Below are positions 35,743 to 44,864 of a stretch of 64,000 nucleotides of DNA, piece after piece (the first letter of the stretch is position 1; each line of letters begins with the position of its first letter). The DNA is from Sphingomonas sabuli (GTDB lineage Bacteria > Pseudomonadota > Alphaproteobacteria > Sphingomonadales > Sphingomonadaceae), in NCBI RefSeq assembly GCF_014352855.1, contig NZ_CP060697.1, forward strand, positions 682,001 to 746,000. Direction: 5' to 3'. The position numbers and the translations under genes are program-made. The notes under the pieces were generated by a model, which worked only from the letters and a program-made list of their open reading frames with translations, had not been told where the DNA came from and made no database searches.

Positions 35743-37205
35743 GGCGCGATATCGAACTTCACGCCCTGAGCCAGCGGCAGTTCGTTGCCGCGGTTGATGG
35801 TATTGGTCTGTCGCCGCATGTAGGCGCGCCAGCTGTCCGAGCCGCTTTCGCGGCCACCGCCGGTTTCCTTTTCCCCGCCGAATGCGCCGCCAATCTCTGC
35901 CCCGGACGACCCGATATTGACGTTGGCGATGCCGCAATCCGACCCGCAGGCCGACAGGAAACGCTCCGCTTCCCGCAAATCGTTGGTGAAGATGGACGAG
36001 CTGAGACCCTGCGACACGGCATTGTTGAGGTCGATTGCCTCGTCGAGGTCTGAATAGCGAAGGACGTAGAGGATCGGCGCAAAAGTCTCCTCGCACACCC
36101 GACCTTCCTGGGCGCCGACTTCGACCAGTGCCGGGCGGACGTAAAAGCCGCCGTCGACGGCCTCGACCCGCTCAATCGCCGCGCCGGCCGCCTGGCGCAT
36201 CGCATCGAACGCCTGCTCGTCGATCAGCGGTCCGACCAGGGTGCCGAGATCGCGCGGATCGCCGACCCTGACTTGGGCGAACAGGGTCTTCAATCGGCCG
36301 ACCAGTTCGTCGGCGATGCTGTCATGGACGATCAGCCGGCGCAGCGTGGTGCAGCGCTGCCCCGCGGTGCCGGCGGCGGAAAACAGGATGGCGCGCTCCG
36401 CCAGCGTCAGGTCGGCGGACGGCGCGACGATCGCGGCATTGTTACCGCCCAGCTCCAACAACAGCCGGGCGAAGCGGCCGGCGACCACCGGGCCCACCGC
36501 TCGGCCCATGCGCGTCGACCCGGTTGCCGAAACCAGCGCGACCCGCTGATCCGCGACCAGCGCTTCGCCGACATCAGCCCGGCCCTGCACGCATTGCAGC
36601 AGGCCGTCCGGCGCGTCGCCGAAACGAGTAAGCGCGCGCCGCGCCAGCGCCATCACCGCTTCGGCGCACAACGGGGTCTTCTCGCTCGGCTTCCAGATTA
36701 CGGGGTCGCCGCAGACCAGCGCCAGCGCCGCGTTCCATGCCCACACCGCGACCGGAAAGTTGAAGGCGGTAATGACCGCGACCGGCCCCAACGGATGCCA
36801 TTGCTCCATCATCCGGTGCTCCGGCCGCTCGCTGGCGATGGTCAGGCCGTAGAGCTGGCGCGACAAGCCGACCGCGAAGTCGCAGATGTCGATCATCTCC
36901 TGCACCTCGCCCAGCCCCTCCTGGACGATCTTGCCGCATTCGAGCGTCACCAGCCGAGCGAGTGGCTCCTTGGCGGCGCGCAGCTCCTCGCCCAGCAGCC
37001 GGACGAGTTCGCCCCGGCGCGGGGCCGGAACGTTGCGCCAGTCCCTGAAAGCGGCCTGTGCCGCCGCGCAGGCACCCGCGACATCGGTGCTCGGCGCCAC
37101 GCTGCCGATGACCGACCCGTCGATCGGAGAGCGGCTTTCGAGCGATCCCGACCCGGTAACGCCGAGTTGCTTGAGGATCGGTCGTGCGTCGTCCGCCAGG
37201 GTCAT
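35739..37205 (-). CDS. Aldehyde dehydrogenase, ALDH7/antiquitin-like (L-piperidine-6-carboxylate dehydrogenase type)
   Basis: A 488-residue NAD(P)-dependent aldehyde dehydrogenase. Active-site Glu is in LLLELGGNNAAIV (about residue 254) and Cys in GTAGQRCTTLRR (about 288). The segments HPLGPVAVITAFNFPVAVWAWN and KPSEKTPL are typical of ALDH7, whose members oxidise alpha-aminoadipate semialdehyde/piperidine-6-carboxylate in lysine breakdown. Near the C-terminus it has NIGSSGAEIGGAFGGEKETGGGRE, also ALDH7-like. Start ATG 37205 overlaps the stop of the aminotransferase gene. It is last in a three-gene leftward operon. Confidence 0.87.
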   Translation of the reverse strand: MTLADDARPILKQLGVTGSGSLESRSPIDGSVIGSVAPSTDVAGACAAAQAAFRDWRNVPAPRRGELVRLLGEELRAAKEPLARLVTLECGKIVQEGLGEVQEMIDICDFAVGLSRQLYGLTIASERPEHRMMEQWHPLGPVAVITAFNFPVAVWAWNAALALVCGDPVIWKPSEKTPLCAEAVMALARRALTRFGDAPDGLLQCVQGRADVGEALVADQRVALVSATGSTRMGRAVGPVVAGRFARLLLELGGNNAAIVAPSADLTLAERAILFSAAGTAGQRCTTLRRLIVHDSIADELVGRLKTLFAQVRVGDPRDLGTLVGPLIDEQAFDAMRQAAGAAIERVEAVDGGFYVRPALVEVGAQEGRVCEETFAPILYVLRYSDLDEAIDLNNAVSQGLSSSIFTNDLREAERFLSACGSDCGIANVNIGSSGAEIGGAFGGEKETGGGRESGSDSWRAYMRRQTNTINRGNELPLAQGVKFDIAP

Positions 37206-38356
37206 GCGAACATCTCCTTTGCCCTTGCCATCGCGGCCACGCCGGCATCGATGGTGTCGTCGCGCTTGCCGAAGCACAGGCGGACGATTGTGCGAACCGG
37301 ATCCTGTTCGGCGAACGGCGACACCGGCACGACCGCGACCCCCGCCCGCTCGACCGCCACGGCGGCGAAGGTCTCATCGTCCACGGCGATCTCCGAAGCA
37401 GGCAGGTCGACGCACAGGAAATAGCTGGAGGCCGCCGGCAGGACGGCATAGCCGGCAGCCTGCAACCCTTGCACCATCCGGTCGCGGGCGCGGGCGAAGC
37501 GCTGCTGCATCGGTGCTATCCACCTATCGCCCTCCGCCAGGCCGAAGGCGACGGCCGATTGCAGGTTGGGCGCGGTGGCAAAGGTCAGGAACTGGTGCGC
37601 GCGCGCGGCGACGTCGGCAAGCGCCGGGTCGGCGACGATCCACCCCACCTTCCACCCGGTCAGCGAGAAGATCTTGCCCGCCGATCCCACTTTCAATGTG
37701 CGCTCGGCCATTCCCGGAAGCGACGCGAGCGGCGTGAAGGTCTGTCCATCGAGCAGGATATGCTCCCACACCTCGTCGCTGATCACGATAAGGTCGTAGG
37801 CGGTTGCAGCGTCGGCGACGGCCTGCAGTTCGGCGGCATCGAACAGCCGTCCGGTCGGGTTGTGCGGGTTGTTGAACAGGATCGCACGCGTCCTGGGCCC
37901 GATCGCGGCCTGCAGGGCGACAGCATCGATCCGCCATTCGGGCGGGCGTAGCGCGATTTCGCGGACCACGCCGCCGGCGCGGCGGATCATCGGCGCATAG
38001 CTGTCATAGGCGGGCGTGAAGATGATGACTTCGTCGCCCGGCGATATGGCGGCGAGGATGCAGGCGCCAAGTGCCTCGGTCGCTCCGGATGTGACGCAGA
38101 CGTGATCGGAATTCAGCTCCTGCCCGAACCAGCGGCCGTAATGGCCGGCGATGGCGTCGCGCAATTCGGGCGTGCCGCGCGAGGGCGCATATTGGTTGGA
38201 CCCGTGGCGCAAGGCGTCTGCCGCCTTGTCGAGGATCGCGTCGGGCCAGCCGAAATCGGGAAATCCCTGCCCCAGGTTGACCGCCTTATGGTCGGCGGCA
38301 AGCGCCGACATGCGCGCGAACACGCTTGTTTCCATCTGTTCGTAGATCGGGTTCAA
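37202..38356 (-). CDS. Class I/II PLP aminotransferase (methionine/kynurenine-type)
   Basis: A 384-residue fold-type I aminotransferase. It has [10 protein letters not shown] and [16 protein letters not shown] at the N-terminus, NNPHNPTGR, the internal-aldimine Asp-Glu in ISDEVWEH, the PLP lysine in [15 protein letters not shown] (about residue 230), and C-terminal Arg in IVRLCFGK. Such enzymes often act on methionine, glutamine, aromatic amino acids or kynurenine. It overlaps both neighbours by ATGA, and the context (racemase upstream, aldehyde dehydrogenase downstream) suggests catabolism of an amino-acid-derived compound. Confidence 0.88.
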   Translation of the reverse strand: MNPIYEQMETSVFARMSALAADHKAVNLGQGFPDFGWPDAILDKAADALRHGSNQYAPSRGTPELRDAIAGHYGRWFGQELNSDHVCVTSGATEALGACILAAISPGDEVIIFTPAYDSYAPMIRRAGGVVREIALRPPEWRIDAVALQAAIGPRTRAILFNNPHNPTGRLFDAAELQAVADAATAYDLIVISDEVWEHILLDGQTFTPLASLPGMAERTLKVGSAGKIFSLTGWKVGWIVADPALADVAARAHQFLTFATAPNLQSAVAFGLAEGDRWIAPMQQRFARARDRMVQGLQAAGYAVLPAASSYFLCVDLPASEIAVDDETFAAVAVERAGVAVVPVSPFAEQDPVRTIVRLCFGKRDDTIDAGVAAMARAKEMFA

Positions 38357-39438
38357 CGCAGCACTCCTGAGCGGCGCATGGCGCCGATATCGTCGGCCGA
38401 ATAGCCCAATTCGGACAGGATCGCGTCCCCGTCGGCACCGGGGCGCGGTGGATCGGGTGGCTGGATCACGCTGCGGGAGTAACGCGGCGCCGGGCCGGGC
38501 TGGGTGACCCCGTCAAGATCGATAAAGGTCCCGCGCGCCCGATGATGCGGGTGGTCCGGAGCTTCGGCCAGGTCGAGCACCGGCGCGACGCAGGCATCGC
38601 TGCCGGCGAAGTGCGCGACCCAGTCATCGCGGCTGCGCGTCGCAATCGCCGCCGCGACATCCGCGCGTGCCGCATCGGCATCCAGGCCGAGCCGGTCGAA
38701 CAGCGCCGCGCGGAAGTGCGGTTCCAGCGCGCCCAGCGCGACGAACTTGCCGTCGCTGCATCGAAAGATGCCGTACGCCGGGTCGCCGCCGTCGAGCAGA
38801 TTGGCTTCTCGCCGGTCGGTCCACAGGCCCGCGGCGTGAAGCCCGTAGGTCAGCGCGCCGATCAGGGCCGCGCCGTCGCTCATCGCGCAATCGATCACCT
38901 GCCCCGCCCCGCCACGCTGAACGTCGATCAAGGCCGCGACCATGGAGAAGGCCAGCATCATGCCGCCCCCGGCGAAATCGGCGATGTAATTGACCGGCAC
39001 GACCGGCCGTTCGGCCGGCCCGATGCCATGCAACAGCCCGGTAATGGCGAGATAGTCGATGTCATGGCCGGCCGTGGTTGCCAGCGGCCCCTCCTGACCC
39101 CAGCCGGTCACGCGCCCGTAGACCAGCCGCGGGTTGCTATCCAGCAGCGCATCCGGGCCGAGGCCCAGGCGTTCCATCACCCCGGGACGATAGCCTTCGA
39201 TCAGCCCGTCGGCCCGGTCGGCAAGCTTGCGCACCACCTCGCGACCGGCGTCGGTCCTGATGTCGAGCGCGATGCTTCGCCGCGACCGCAGCAGCGGATC
39301 GTTGGGAATGCCGAGCATCCCTTCCCGTTCGATGCGGACGACCGTTGCGCCATGATCGGCCAGCATCATCCCCGCGAAAGGCGACGGGCCAATGCCGGCC
39401 AGTTCGATTATCGTCAGTCCGGTAAGGGGCCCCGCCAT
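38353..39438 (-). CDS. Alpha-methylacyl-CoA racemase-like protein (CaiB/BaiF family)
   Basis: A 361-residue family III CoA-transferase fold protein. The racemase-type catalytic residues look present: His and Asp in [13 protein letters not shown] (about residue 123) and the second Asp in [12 protein letters not shown] (about 150), with a Glu in [15 protein letters not shown] epimerises 2-methyl-branched acyl-CoAs. Alternatively it could be a CoA-transferase. First in the operon with the aminotransferase and ALDH7 genes. No signal peptide or membrane span. Confidence 0.87.
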   Translation of the reverse strand: MAGPLTGLTIIELAGIGPSPFAGMMLADHGATVVRIEREGMLGIPNDPLLRSRRSIALDIRTDAGREVVRKLADRADGLIEGYRPGVMERLGLGPDALLDSNPRLVYGRVTGWGQEGPLATTAGHDIDYLAITGLLHGIGPAERPVVPVNYIADFAGGGMMLAFSMVAALIDVQRGGAGQVIDCAMSDGAALIGALTYGLHAAGLWTDRREANLLDGGDPAYGIFRCSDGKFVALGALEPHFRAALFDRLGLDADAARADVAAAIATRSRDDWVAHFAGSDACVAPVLDLAEAPDHPHHRARGTFIDLDGVTQPGPAPRYSRSVIQPPDPPRPGADGDAILSELGYSADDIGAMRRSGVLR

Positions 39439-39480
39439 CGCCGCCGTTCATGCACTTGCGGCGGCGGAACTCAAGGGCGC

Positions 39481-39978
39481 TTAATGACCGGCAAGCGCTG
39501 CGCGGACTGCCGCAAGCGGCGCGGCCATGACCTCGTAAGCGTAGAACACGACGCTGCCGGTCAGCGCGACCGCGAAGGCCGCAATACACAGGAACTCGAA
39601 CGCCCGGGCACGCAGGCGATTGTCGTCCGCGGTGCGCGGGATGACCCGCCGTTCCGCCATTCGCGTCGTCGCCTGCACGGCGGCCGCGGCGACTTCGTTG
39701 CTGATGATGTCCTCGACCCGGAACGGGTCCGTGCTGGACAGGCCCATGCGCTGGTTCTGCCGCCACACGACCCGGGCCACGACCAGTTGAGTGCCGCGCC
39801 GGATTTCGACGAAGCTTCCCGGCTTCGCCCCGCCGGTGGAATAAACGAGCAGGCCACGCGGCGAGATATTGAGGATGCAGGCGTCGCTCCATCCGCTTGC
39901 GCTGCGCATGCGCGCGGGAAGCATGACTCGGCGCCGCTCTTCACGGCGGTTACAACGGGATACGCCACTCGCACTCAT
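39481..39978 (-). CDS. PilZ-domain protein with C-terminal membrane helix
   Basis: A 165-residue protein. Residues 10-85 form a single PilZ barrel: RREERRRV (RxxxR-type) and ILNISPRGLLVYS (NxSxxG), followed by VVWRQNQRMGL. A linker precedes one hydrophobic helix (about residues 128-150), so the PilZ domain should sit on the cytosolic side of the inner membrane. Likely a c-di-GMP receptor; output unknown. Confidence 0.8.
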   Translation of the reverse strand: MSASGVSRCNRREERRRVMLPARMRSASGWSDACILNISPRGLLVYSTGGAKPGSFVEIRRGTQLVVARVVWRQNQRMGLSSTDPFRVEDIISNEVAAAAVQATTRMAERRVIPRTADDNRLRARAFEFLCIAAFAVALTGSVVFYAYEVMAAPLAAVRAALAGH

Positions 39979-40047
39979 GCCGGCGAAGGTGGCGAAGGCT
40001 GCTATACCGCGCCTTAAGTACCGCTCCGTAACGGATAAGTTACCGCG

Positions 40048-41547
40048 TTAGCGGCCGCGGCGCAGCCCGCCGAGGATGCCGCGCAGGATGGTCGTGCCGA
40101 TCTGCCGGCCGATGGAGCTGGCGGCGGCGCGCGTCGCCGACGTGATGATCTTGTCCGTCATGCTCGGCTTGGCAGCTTCGCGGGCCCGCTTGGCCTCTTC
40201 CTTTTCAGTCACGACCTTGGCGTCCGCGGCGGCCTGCGCCTGGGCGGCAGCCTCGGTCCGGCCGGCGAGGATTTCATGCGCGGATTCGCGATCCACCTGG
40301 CTGTCGTATTTGGCGCCGACCGCATCGCTGCCGACCAGCGTCGAGCGCTCCATCGGTGCCAGCGGGCCGACCCGCGAAGACGGCGGCTTGATCAGAATGC
40401 GCTGCACTGGAGAGGGAGACCCATCGGGCAACAAGAGCGAGACCAAGGCCTCGCCGACCTTCAGCTGGGTGATCGCCGAGGCGACGTCGACGTCCGGGTT
40501 GGGCCGGAAGGTGTCGGCGGCGGACTTCACCGCCCGCTCGTCGCGCGGCGTGAAGGCGTTGAGCTTGTGCTGCACGCGGTTGCCCAGCTGGCCGGCGACG
40601 GTGTCGGGAATGTCGATCGGGTTCTGGGTGATGAAATAGACGCCGACGCCTTTCGATCGGATCAACCGGACGACCTGTTCGATCTTTTCCAGCAGCGCGG
40701 GCGAGGCGTCGGTGAACAGGAGGTGCGCCTCGTCGAAGAAAAAGCACAGCTTTGGCGCGGGCTGATCGCCGACTTCGGGCAGTTGTTCGAACAATTCGGA
40801 CAGCAGCCACAGGAGGAACGTCGAATAGAGCCGCGGGCTCTGCATCAGCCGGTCGGCGGCAAGCACGTTGACGAGGCCAAGTCCGCTGTCGTCCGTGCCC
40901 AGGAAATCGCGCAGGTCGATTGCCGGCTCGCCGAAGATATGTTCGCCGCCCTGGCTGCGAAGCTGCAACAGCGATCGCTGGATCGCGCCAACCGATTGCT
41001 TCGACACGTTGCCGTATTGCAGCGTCAGCTCTTCGGCCCGCTTGCCGGTCTCGACCAGCATCGATTGCAAGTCGTCGAGGTCGAGCAGCAGCAGCCCCTC
41101 TTCATCCGCAAGCCGGAAAGCGATGTTGAGCACACCTTCCTGCACGTCGTTGAGGTTCATCAACCGCCCGAGCAGCACCGGCCCCATCTCGCTGACGGTA
41201 GTCCGCACCGGATGGCCCTGCACGCCGAACAGGTCCCACAGCTGGACCGGGTAACCGCGATACTGCCAGTCGGCATAGCCGATCTCGCCAGCGCGTTGCC
41301 GGAAAGGCGCGTCGAGCTTTGAGTCGGCAGAACCCGGCATGCCGAGCCCGGCCAGATCGCCTTTCACGTCAGCGACGAAACAGGCGACGCCGGCCTGCGA
41401 GAATCCTTCGATCAGCCCTTGCAGCGTGACCGTCTTGCCGGTCCCGGTCGCGCCAGCGATCAGCCCGTGGCGGTTGGCCCGCGAGAGCTCGAACTCCTGG
41501 CGGTTCGCACCGCCCTCTTCGGCACCGATGAAAATGGTTGAGGCCAC
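40048..41547 (-). CDS. HerA-like ATPase (DUF853/helicase HerA-like C-terminal)
   Basis: A 499-residue FtsK/HerA-superfamily ATPase. Walker A is GATGTGKTVTLQG (about residues 33-40) and Walker B is FFFDEAHLLF (about 265), followed by GVGVYFITQNP, a HerA-type sensor/arginine-finger segment. The C-terminal ~80 residues are Ala/Lys/Glu-rich, probably helical, ending in a glycine/arginine tail. It is the DUF853 group, widespread in proteobacteria, with unclear function; HerA proper drives DNA-end resection with NurA, but no nuclease is next to it here. tRNA-Gln is just upstream. Confidence 0.86.
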   Translation of the reverse strand: MASTIFIGAEEGGANRQEFELSRANRHGLIAGATGTGKTVTLQGLIEGFSQAGVACFVADVKGDLAGLGMPGSADSKLDAPFRQRAGEIGYADWQYRGYPVQLWDLFGVQGHPVRTTVSEMGPVLLGRLMNLNDVQEGVLNIAFRLADEEGLLLLDLDDLQSMLVETGKRAEELTLQYGNVSKQSVGAIQRSLLQLRSQGGEHIFGEPAIDLRDFLGTDDSGLGLVNVLAADRLMQSPRLYSTFLLWLLSELFEQLPEVGDQPAPKLCFFFDEAHLLFTDASPALLEKIEQVVRLIRSKGVGVYFITQNPIDIPDTVAGQLGNRVQHKLNAFTPRDERAVKSAADTFRPNPDVDVASAITQLKVGEALVSLLLPDGSPSPVQRILIKPPSSRVGPLAPMERSTLVGSDAVGAKYDSQVDRESAHEILAGRTEAAAQAQAAADAKVVTEKEEAKRAREAAKPSMTDKIITSATRAAASSIGRQIGTTILRGILGGLRRGR

Positions 41548-41572
41548 GCGATCAAGCTCCCGCAGTTATGGC

Positions 41573-41647
41573 TGGCTGGGGCGGCAGGATTCGAACCTGC
41601 GAATGGCGGCACCAAAAGCCGCTGCCTTACCACTTGGCGACGCCCCA
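41573..41647 (-). tRNA. tRNA-Gln (TTG)
   Basis: On the minus strand the acceptor strands TGGGGCG (41647-41641) and CGCCCCA (41583-41577) pair perfectly. The anticodon stem GCGGC/GCCGC encloses the loop TTTTGGT with anticodon TTG (plus-strand caa at 41613-41615). The T-arm has GGTTCGAATCC. CCA is encoded at 41575-41573. Confidence 0.97.
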
Positions 41648-41693
41648 GCAGCCGAGGTCGGCATATACCTGCCGATCCGCGAGTTGGAAGACC

Positions 41694-42584
41694 TCAGGCG
41701 TTCGGAATGCGACCGTTGACCAGGTCGTCGTAATCCTTGGCGAGCTGGCGGGTCAGGTCGCCGACCTCGAACGACCACGGCCCGACCGAGCCCACCGGAG
41801 TCACTTCGGCCGCGCTGCCAGTGAGGAACATCTGTTCGAAACTTTCCAGCTCGTCCGGCCAGATCGTGCGTTCCTGCACCTCGACCCCGCGCTTGCGGGC
41901 CAGGTCCATTACCGTGCGCCGGGTAATGCCGTCCAGGAAGCAGTCGGGGGTCGGCGTGTGCAGCACGCCGTCGCGAATGAAGAAGGCGTTAGCGCCGGTT
42001 GCCTCCGCGACCTGGCCGCGCCAGTCGAACATCAGGGCGTCGTCGAAACCGGTGTCCTCGGCATGTTTCCGCGACAGCGAGGCGATCATGTACAGGCCCG
42101 ACGCCTTGGAATGGACCGGCGCGGTATAGGGTGCGGGACGGCGCCACGGCGCGATGGTCAGGCGGATGCCCTTCTTCGCTTTCTCCTCGTCGAAATACTT
42201 GCCCCATTCCCAGGCTGCGATGGCGACATGCACCTTCGCGCCGGTCGCCGACACGCCCATCTTTTCCGATCCCAACCAGGCGATCGGCCGCATGTAGGCA
42301 TCGGTCAGTCCGCTCGCGGCCAGAACCTCTTCACTCGCCGCGTTCAACTCCTCGACCGTGTACGGAATTTCGAACCCGAGCAATTCGGCGCTCTTGCGCA
42401 GCCGCATGCTATGTTCGGTCAACTTGAAGATCTTGCCGTTGTAGGCGCGCTGCCCTTCGAACACCGACGAAGCATAGTGTAATGCGTGGGTCAGGACGTG
42501 CACCTCAGCGTCACGCCACGGCACCAGTTTGCCATCGAACCAGATCGACCCGTCGCGGTCGTGAAACGTCTGTGTATCAGCCAT
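41694..42584 (-). CDS. ilvE: Branched-chain amino acid aminotransferase
   Basis: A 296-residue fold-type IV PLP enzyme for the last step of Val, Leu and Ile synthesis and the first of their breakdown. Landmarks are ALHYASSVFEGQRAY, PVHSKASGLYMIASL (PLP lysine in the HSKASG block, about residue 160), DALMFDWRGQVAEATGAN with the Glu at the PLP nitrogen, and LTGSAAEVTPV for the phosphate. I use ATG 42584; a TTG one codon upstream is also open. It is next to proC in a leftward run. Confidence 0.95.
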   Translation of the reverse strand: MADTQTFHDRDGSIWFDGKLVPWRDAEVHVLTHALHYASSVFEGQRAYNGKIFKLTEHSMRLRKSAELLGFEIPYTVEELNAASEEVLAASGLTDAYMRPIAWLGSEKMGVSATGAKVHVAIAAWEWGKYFDEEKAKKGIRLTIAPWRRPAPYTAPVHSKASGLYMIASLSRKHAEDTGFDDALMFDWRGQVAEATGANAFFIRDGVLHTPTPDCFLDGITRRTVMDLARKRGVEVQERTIWPDELESFEQMFLTGSAAEVTPVGSVGPWSFEVGDLTRQLAKDYDDLVNGRIPNA

Positions 42585-42638
42585 CAAGAACGCCTAGGCG
42601 ACCGATGCCGCAACGTAAAGTTAGCGGAACGCGAGCCT

Positions 42639-43454
42639 TCAGGCGACCTGTTCGCCGCGCGCTTCCGCCGCCAGTTCGGCGCCTCGGCGGCGGGCGGCGT
42701 CGATGGTCCGGGTGACAAGTCCGTTGAGCGCGTCAAGCCGGTCGAGGACGGACAGGCCGGCTTCCGTCGTGCCATTGGGGCTGGCGACGCGCCGCGCCAG
42801 TTCGTCCATCGGCATGCCGGCAGCAGCCGCCATCCAGGCGGTGCCGAGCACCGTTTCCTGCGCAATGGTCGCAGCCGTCGCCGCGGGCAGGCCCTGGTCT
42901 TCGCCCGCCTTGGCGAGCGCGGCGATAAAGCGTGCGACATAGGCCGGGCCTGCACCGGCGACGCTGCCGATCCCGGCCAGCGCGGCCTCGCCATCGGTCC
43001 ACATCGCATAACCCAGCGCGGCAAACAGGTCGCCGACGGCCTTGCGCGTCGCTTCGTCGATCGCATCGGCGTACAGCGCGACCACGCCGCGCCGCACCGA
43101 TACCGGCAGGTTCGGGACCGCGCGGACGATGATGCCCTTCTTGAAGCGACGGCGCAGGCTCTCGGCCTCGACCCCCGCGAGCAGCGAGACAATGATCGTC
43201 TTCGACGTGATCCATGGCAGCAGGTCCGGGACGACATCGTCCAGCTGTTGCGGCTTGAAGCCGAGGATGATCATCGCCGGCGCCGCGCCCGCATCCTTGA
43301 CCGACTTCACGGTGGTCACGCCTTCGACGGGCGTGCCGCTGGGGCGGATGGCGACGGCGTTGGACAGGTCGACGCCGGCCATGCGCCAGCCGTCGATCAT
43401 GGCGCCGGCCATGTTGCCGCAACCGACGAACCAGGTCGGGACAGGAATCTGCAT
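42639..43454 (-). CDS. proC: Pyrroline-5-carboxylate reductase
   Basis: A 271-residue enzyme for the final step of proline synthesis, reducing P5C with NAD(P)H. The Rossmann loop VGCGNMAGAMIDGW starts at residue 10, ILGFKPQQ and RAVPNLPVSVRRG are the cofactor/substrate strands, and the C-terminal helical domain carries GIGSVAGAGPAYVARFI and RRVASPNGTTEAGL. Start ATG 43454 lies 4 bases after the ybjN stop, so the two are probably cotranscribed. PutA, the reverse pathway, lies at 14-17 kb in the same window. Confidence 0.95.
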   Translation of the reverse strand: MQIPVPTWFVGCGNMAGAMIDGWRMAGVDLSNAVAIRPSGTPVEGVTTVKSVKDAGAAPAMIILGFKPQQLDDVVPDLLPWITSKTIIVSLLAGVEAESLRRRFKKGIIVRAVPNLPVSVRRGVVALYADAIDEATRKAVGDLFAALGYAMWTDGEAALAGIGSVAGAGPAYVARFIAALAKAGEDQGLPAATAATIAQETVLGTAWMAAAAGMPMDELARRVASPNGTTEAGLSVLDRLDALNGLVTRTIDAARRRGAELAAEARGEQVA

Positions 43455-43458
43455 AAGG

Positions 43459-43953
43459 TCAGGCTTCTCCGTGCGTATCGATAAGCGCCGCGGCGATGGC
43501 TTCGCCGGGCGATTTGCCGCCCCACAGGACGAACTGGAAAACGGGATAGAAGCGCTCGCATTCCTCAAGCGCAGCTTCGGAAATCGCCTCCGCCTGGTCG
43601 AGCGTCAGGCCTTCGCCGTCGCGCGTGTCGAGGACGGTCGAATGGCGGAACACGATCAGGCCCGATCCCGACCACATTTCAAAATGCCCGAGCCATAGCT
43701 GCTCGTTGATCAGGCTCAGCGATTCATGAATCGCGCCGCGCTTTTCGACCGCGACCTTGATGTCGGGAAAGGCGAGGAACTGCAGCACCTGGTCTTCCGG
43801 GCGCCACACGCCGCGGAACTCATACTGCGCCCAGCTGCCGCTCGCCGAGCCGACAATCTCACCCTCGCCGGACCGCTCGCACGGCCAGCCGCGCGCCTCG
43901 AAATACTGTTCGAGCACTTCGATCGGCGCGCCGTCGGCGCGCTCTTCGCTCAT
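43459..43953 (-). CDS. YbjN-domain protein
   Basis: A 164-residue protein of the YbjN group (type III secretion chaperone-like fold). The N-terminal WPCERSGEGEIVGSASGSW and FRGVWRPEDQVLQFLAF, then SLINEQLWLGHFEMWS, match this family. Proteins with this fold often act in protein-protein interaction; E. coli YbjN affects motility and stress, but the alphaproteobacterial role is unknown. It is 11 bases after ubiK and 4 bases before proC. Confidence 0.8.
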   Translation of the reverse strand: MSEERADGAPIEVLEQYFEARGWPCERSGEGEIVGSASGSWAQYEFRGVWRPEDQVLQFLAFPDIKVAVEKRGAIHESLSLINEQLWLGHFEMWSGSGLIVFRHSTVLDTRDGEGLTLDQAEAISEAALEECERFYPVFQFVLWGGKSPGEAIAAALIDTHGEA

Positions 43954-43964
43954 ATCCGTTTCAG

Positions 43965-44258
43965 TCAGGGCTTGGGCTCCGCCTTCTTGCGTGCGGGCTT
44001 GGTGTCGCCGTCGCTGCCGAGCTTTGCTTCGAGCGCGACGATGCGCTTCTGCAGCGCTTCATTTTCCTCGCGCGCCTTGGCGGCCATCGCCTTGACTGCG
44101 TCGAATTCGTCGCGCGAAACGAAGTCCATCCCGCCGATCCATTCGCGCATCCGCTCCCGAGCGCCACTTTCGGCCTCGCGGCCGACGCCGGCCATCGTGC
44201 CGGCAACGCCGTTCACCATCTTCACGAAATCGTCGAACAGCCGGTTTTCCGATTGCAT
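43965..44258 (-). CDS. ubiK: UbiK accessory factor (BMFP family)
   Basis: A 97-residue protein of the UbiK/BMFP family: amphipathic N-terminal helix (FDDFVKMVNGVAGTMAGVGREA), a central SRDEFDAVKAMAAKAREE and a coiled coil up to about residue 78, then a Lys/Ala/Pro tail. In E. coli UbiK supports ubiquinone synthesis as a lipid-binding partner of UbiJ. The ribosome binding site TAGGGAG (44273-44267) is 8 bases before the ATG and is the 3' arm of a perfect 7-bp inverted repeat, so its translation may be controlled by RNA folding. Confidence 0.87.
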   Translation of the reverse strand: MQSENRLFDDFVKMVNGVAGTMAGVGREAESGARERMREWIGGMDFVSRDEFDAVKAMAAKAREENEALQKRIVALEAKLGSDGDTKPARKKAEPKP

Positions 44259-44266
44259 CAGCCAAT

Positions 44267-44293
44267 CTCCCTATTTGCCACGGAATTAGGGAG
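44267..44293 (-). promoter_or_regulatory. Hairpin that would mask the ubiK ribosome binding site
   Basis: In the mRNA the sequence CUCCCUA (44293-44287), 13 loop bases, then UAGGGAG (44273-44267) can form seven perfect base pairs. The UAGGGAG arm is the Shine-Dalgarno sequence of ubiK. The helix would block ribosome loading unless melted or opened by upstream translation, a layout seen in RNA thermometers and other cis regulators. Confidence 0.45.
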
Positions 44294-44342
44294 TGACGGC
44301 GCATGTTGCCACCCTCGCGGCGGTTCTATCCCCAGCAAATAT

Positions 44343-44864
44343 TCAGCCGAACAGCGGCTGACTGGCCCCCGGATTGAGCGTGCCGATGACGGTATTGAGC
44401 GTGGTCGCGAAGACCAGCCAGGCAAGATAGGGAATCATCAACACGCCGGCCGGGGGGCGCAGGCGGAAGAATTGTCCGGCCGCGATCGCGCTGAGGACGA
44501 CCATCATGATGATGATATATTTGGCCAATTCGATATCGTGCAGCGCGAAGAACACCGGCGACCAGGCGAAATTGAGCGCCATCTGGATCCCGAACAGGGT
44601 CAGTGCGCCCGTCCGCTTGGGCGACGGCGGCAGGGCGATGATCATCGCCACCGCGACGCCGAGCATGGCGTAGAGGATCGGCCACACCACCCCGAACAGC
44701 CAGCCCGGCGGCATGAACGACGGCTTCTGCAGGGCGTCGAACCAGCTGTTGCCGTAGCCCGACTGCGACAGATAGCCGCTGGCCCAGCCAAGCATTTCGA
44801 AGACGAGAACCGCGACCAGCGCGATCCGGACCCATGGCCGGGCCTGGAGTGCATCATCCACCAT
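44343..44864 (-). CDS. tspO: TspO/MBR-family membrane protein
   Basis: A 173-residue membrane protein with five helices, of the tryptophan-rich sensory protein family. Landmarks are KPSFMPPGWLFGVVWPILYAMLGVA (helices 1-2 loop), QMALNFAWSPVFFALHD and helix 5 with IPYLAWLVFATTLN. TspO binds porphyrins and cholesterol and in Rhodobacter regulates photopigment genes. The start ATG 44864 overlaps the 3' end of tlyA by 11 bases in another frame. Confidence 0.85.
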   Translation of the reverse strand: MVDDALQARPWVRIALVAVLVFEMLGWASGYLSQSGYGNSWFDALQKPSFMPPGWLFGVVWPILYAMLGVAVAMIIALPPSPKRTGALTLFGIQMALNFAWSPVFFALHDIELAKYIIIMMVVLSAIAAGQFFRLRPPAGVLMIPYLAWLVFATTLNTVIGTLNPGASQPLFG

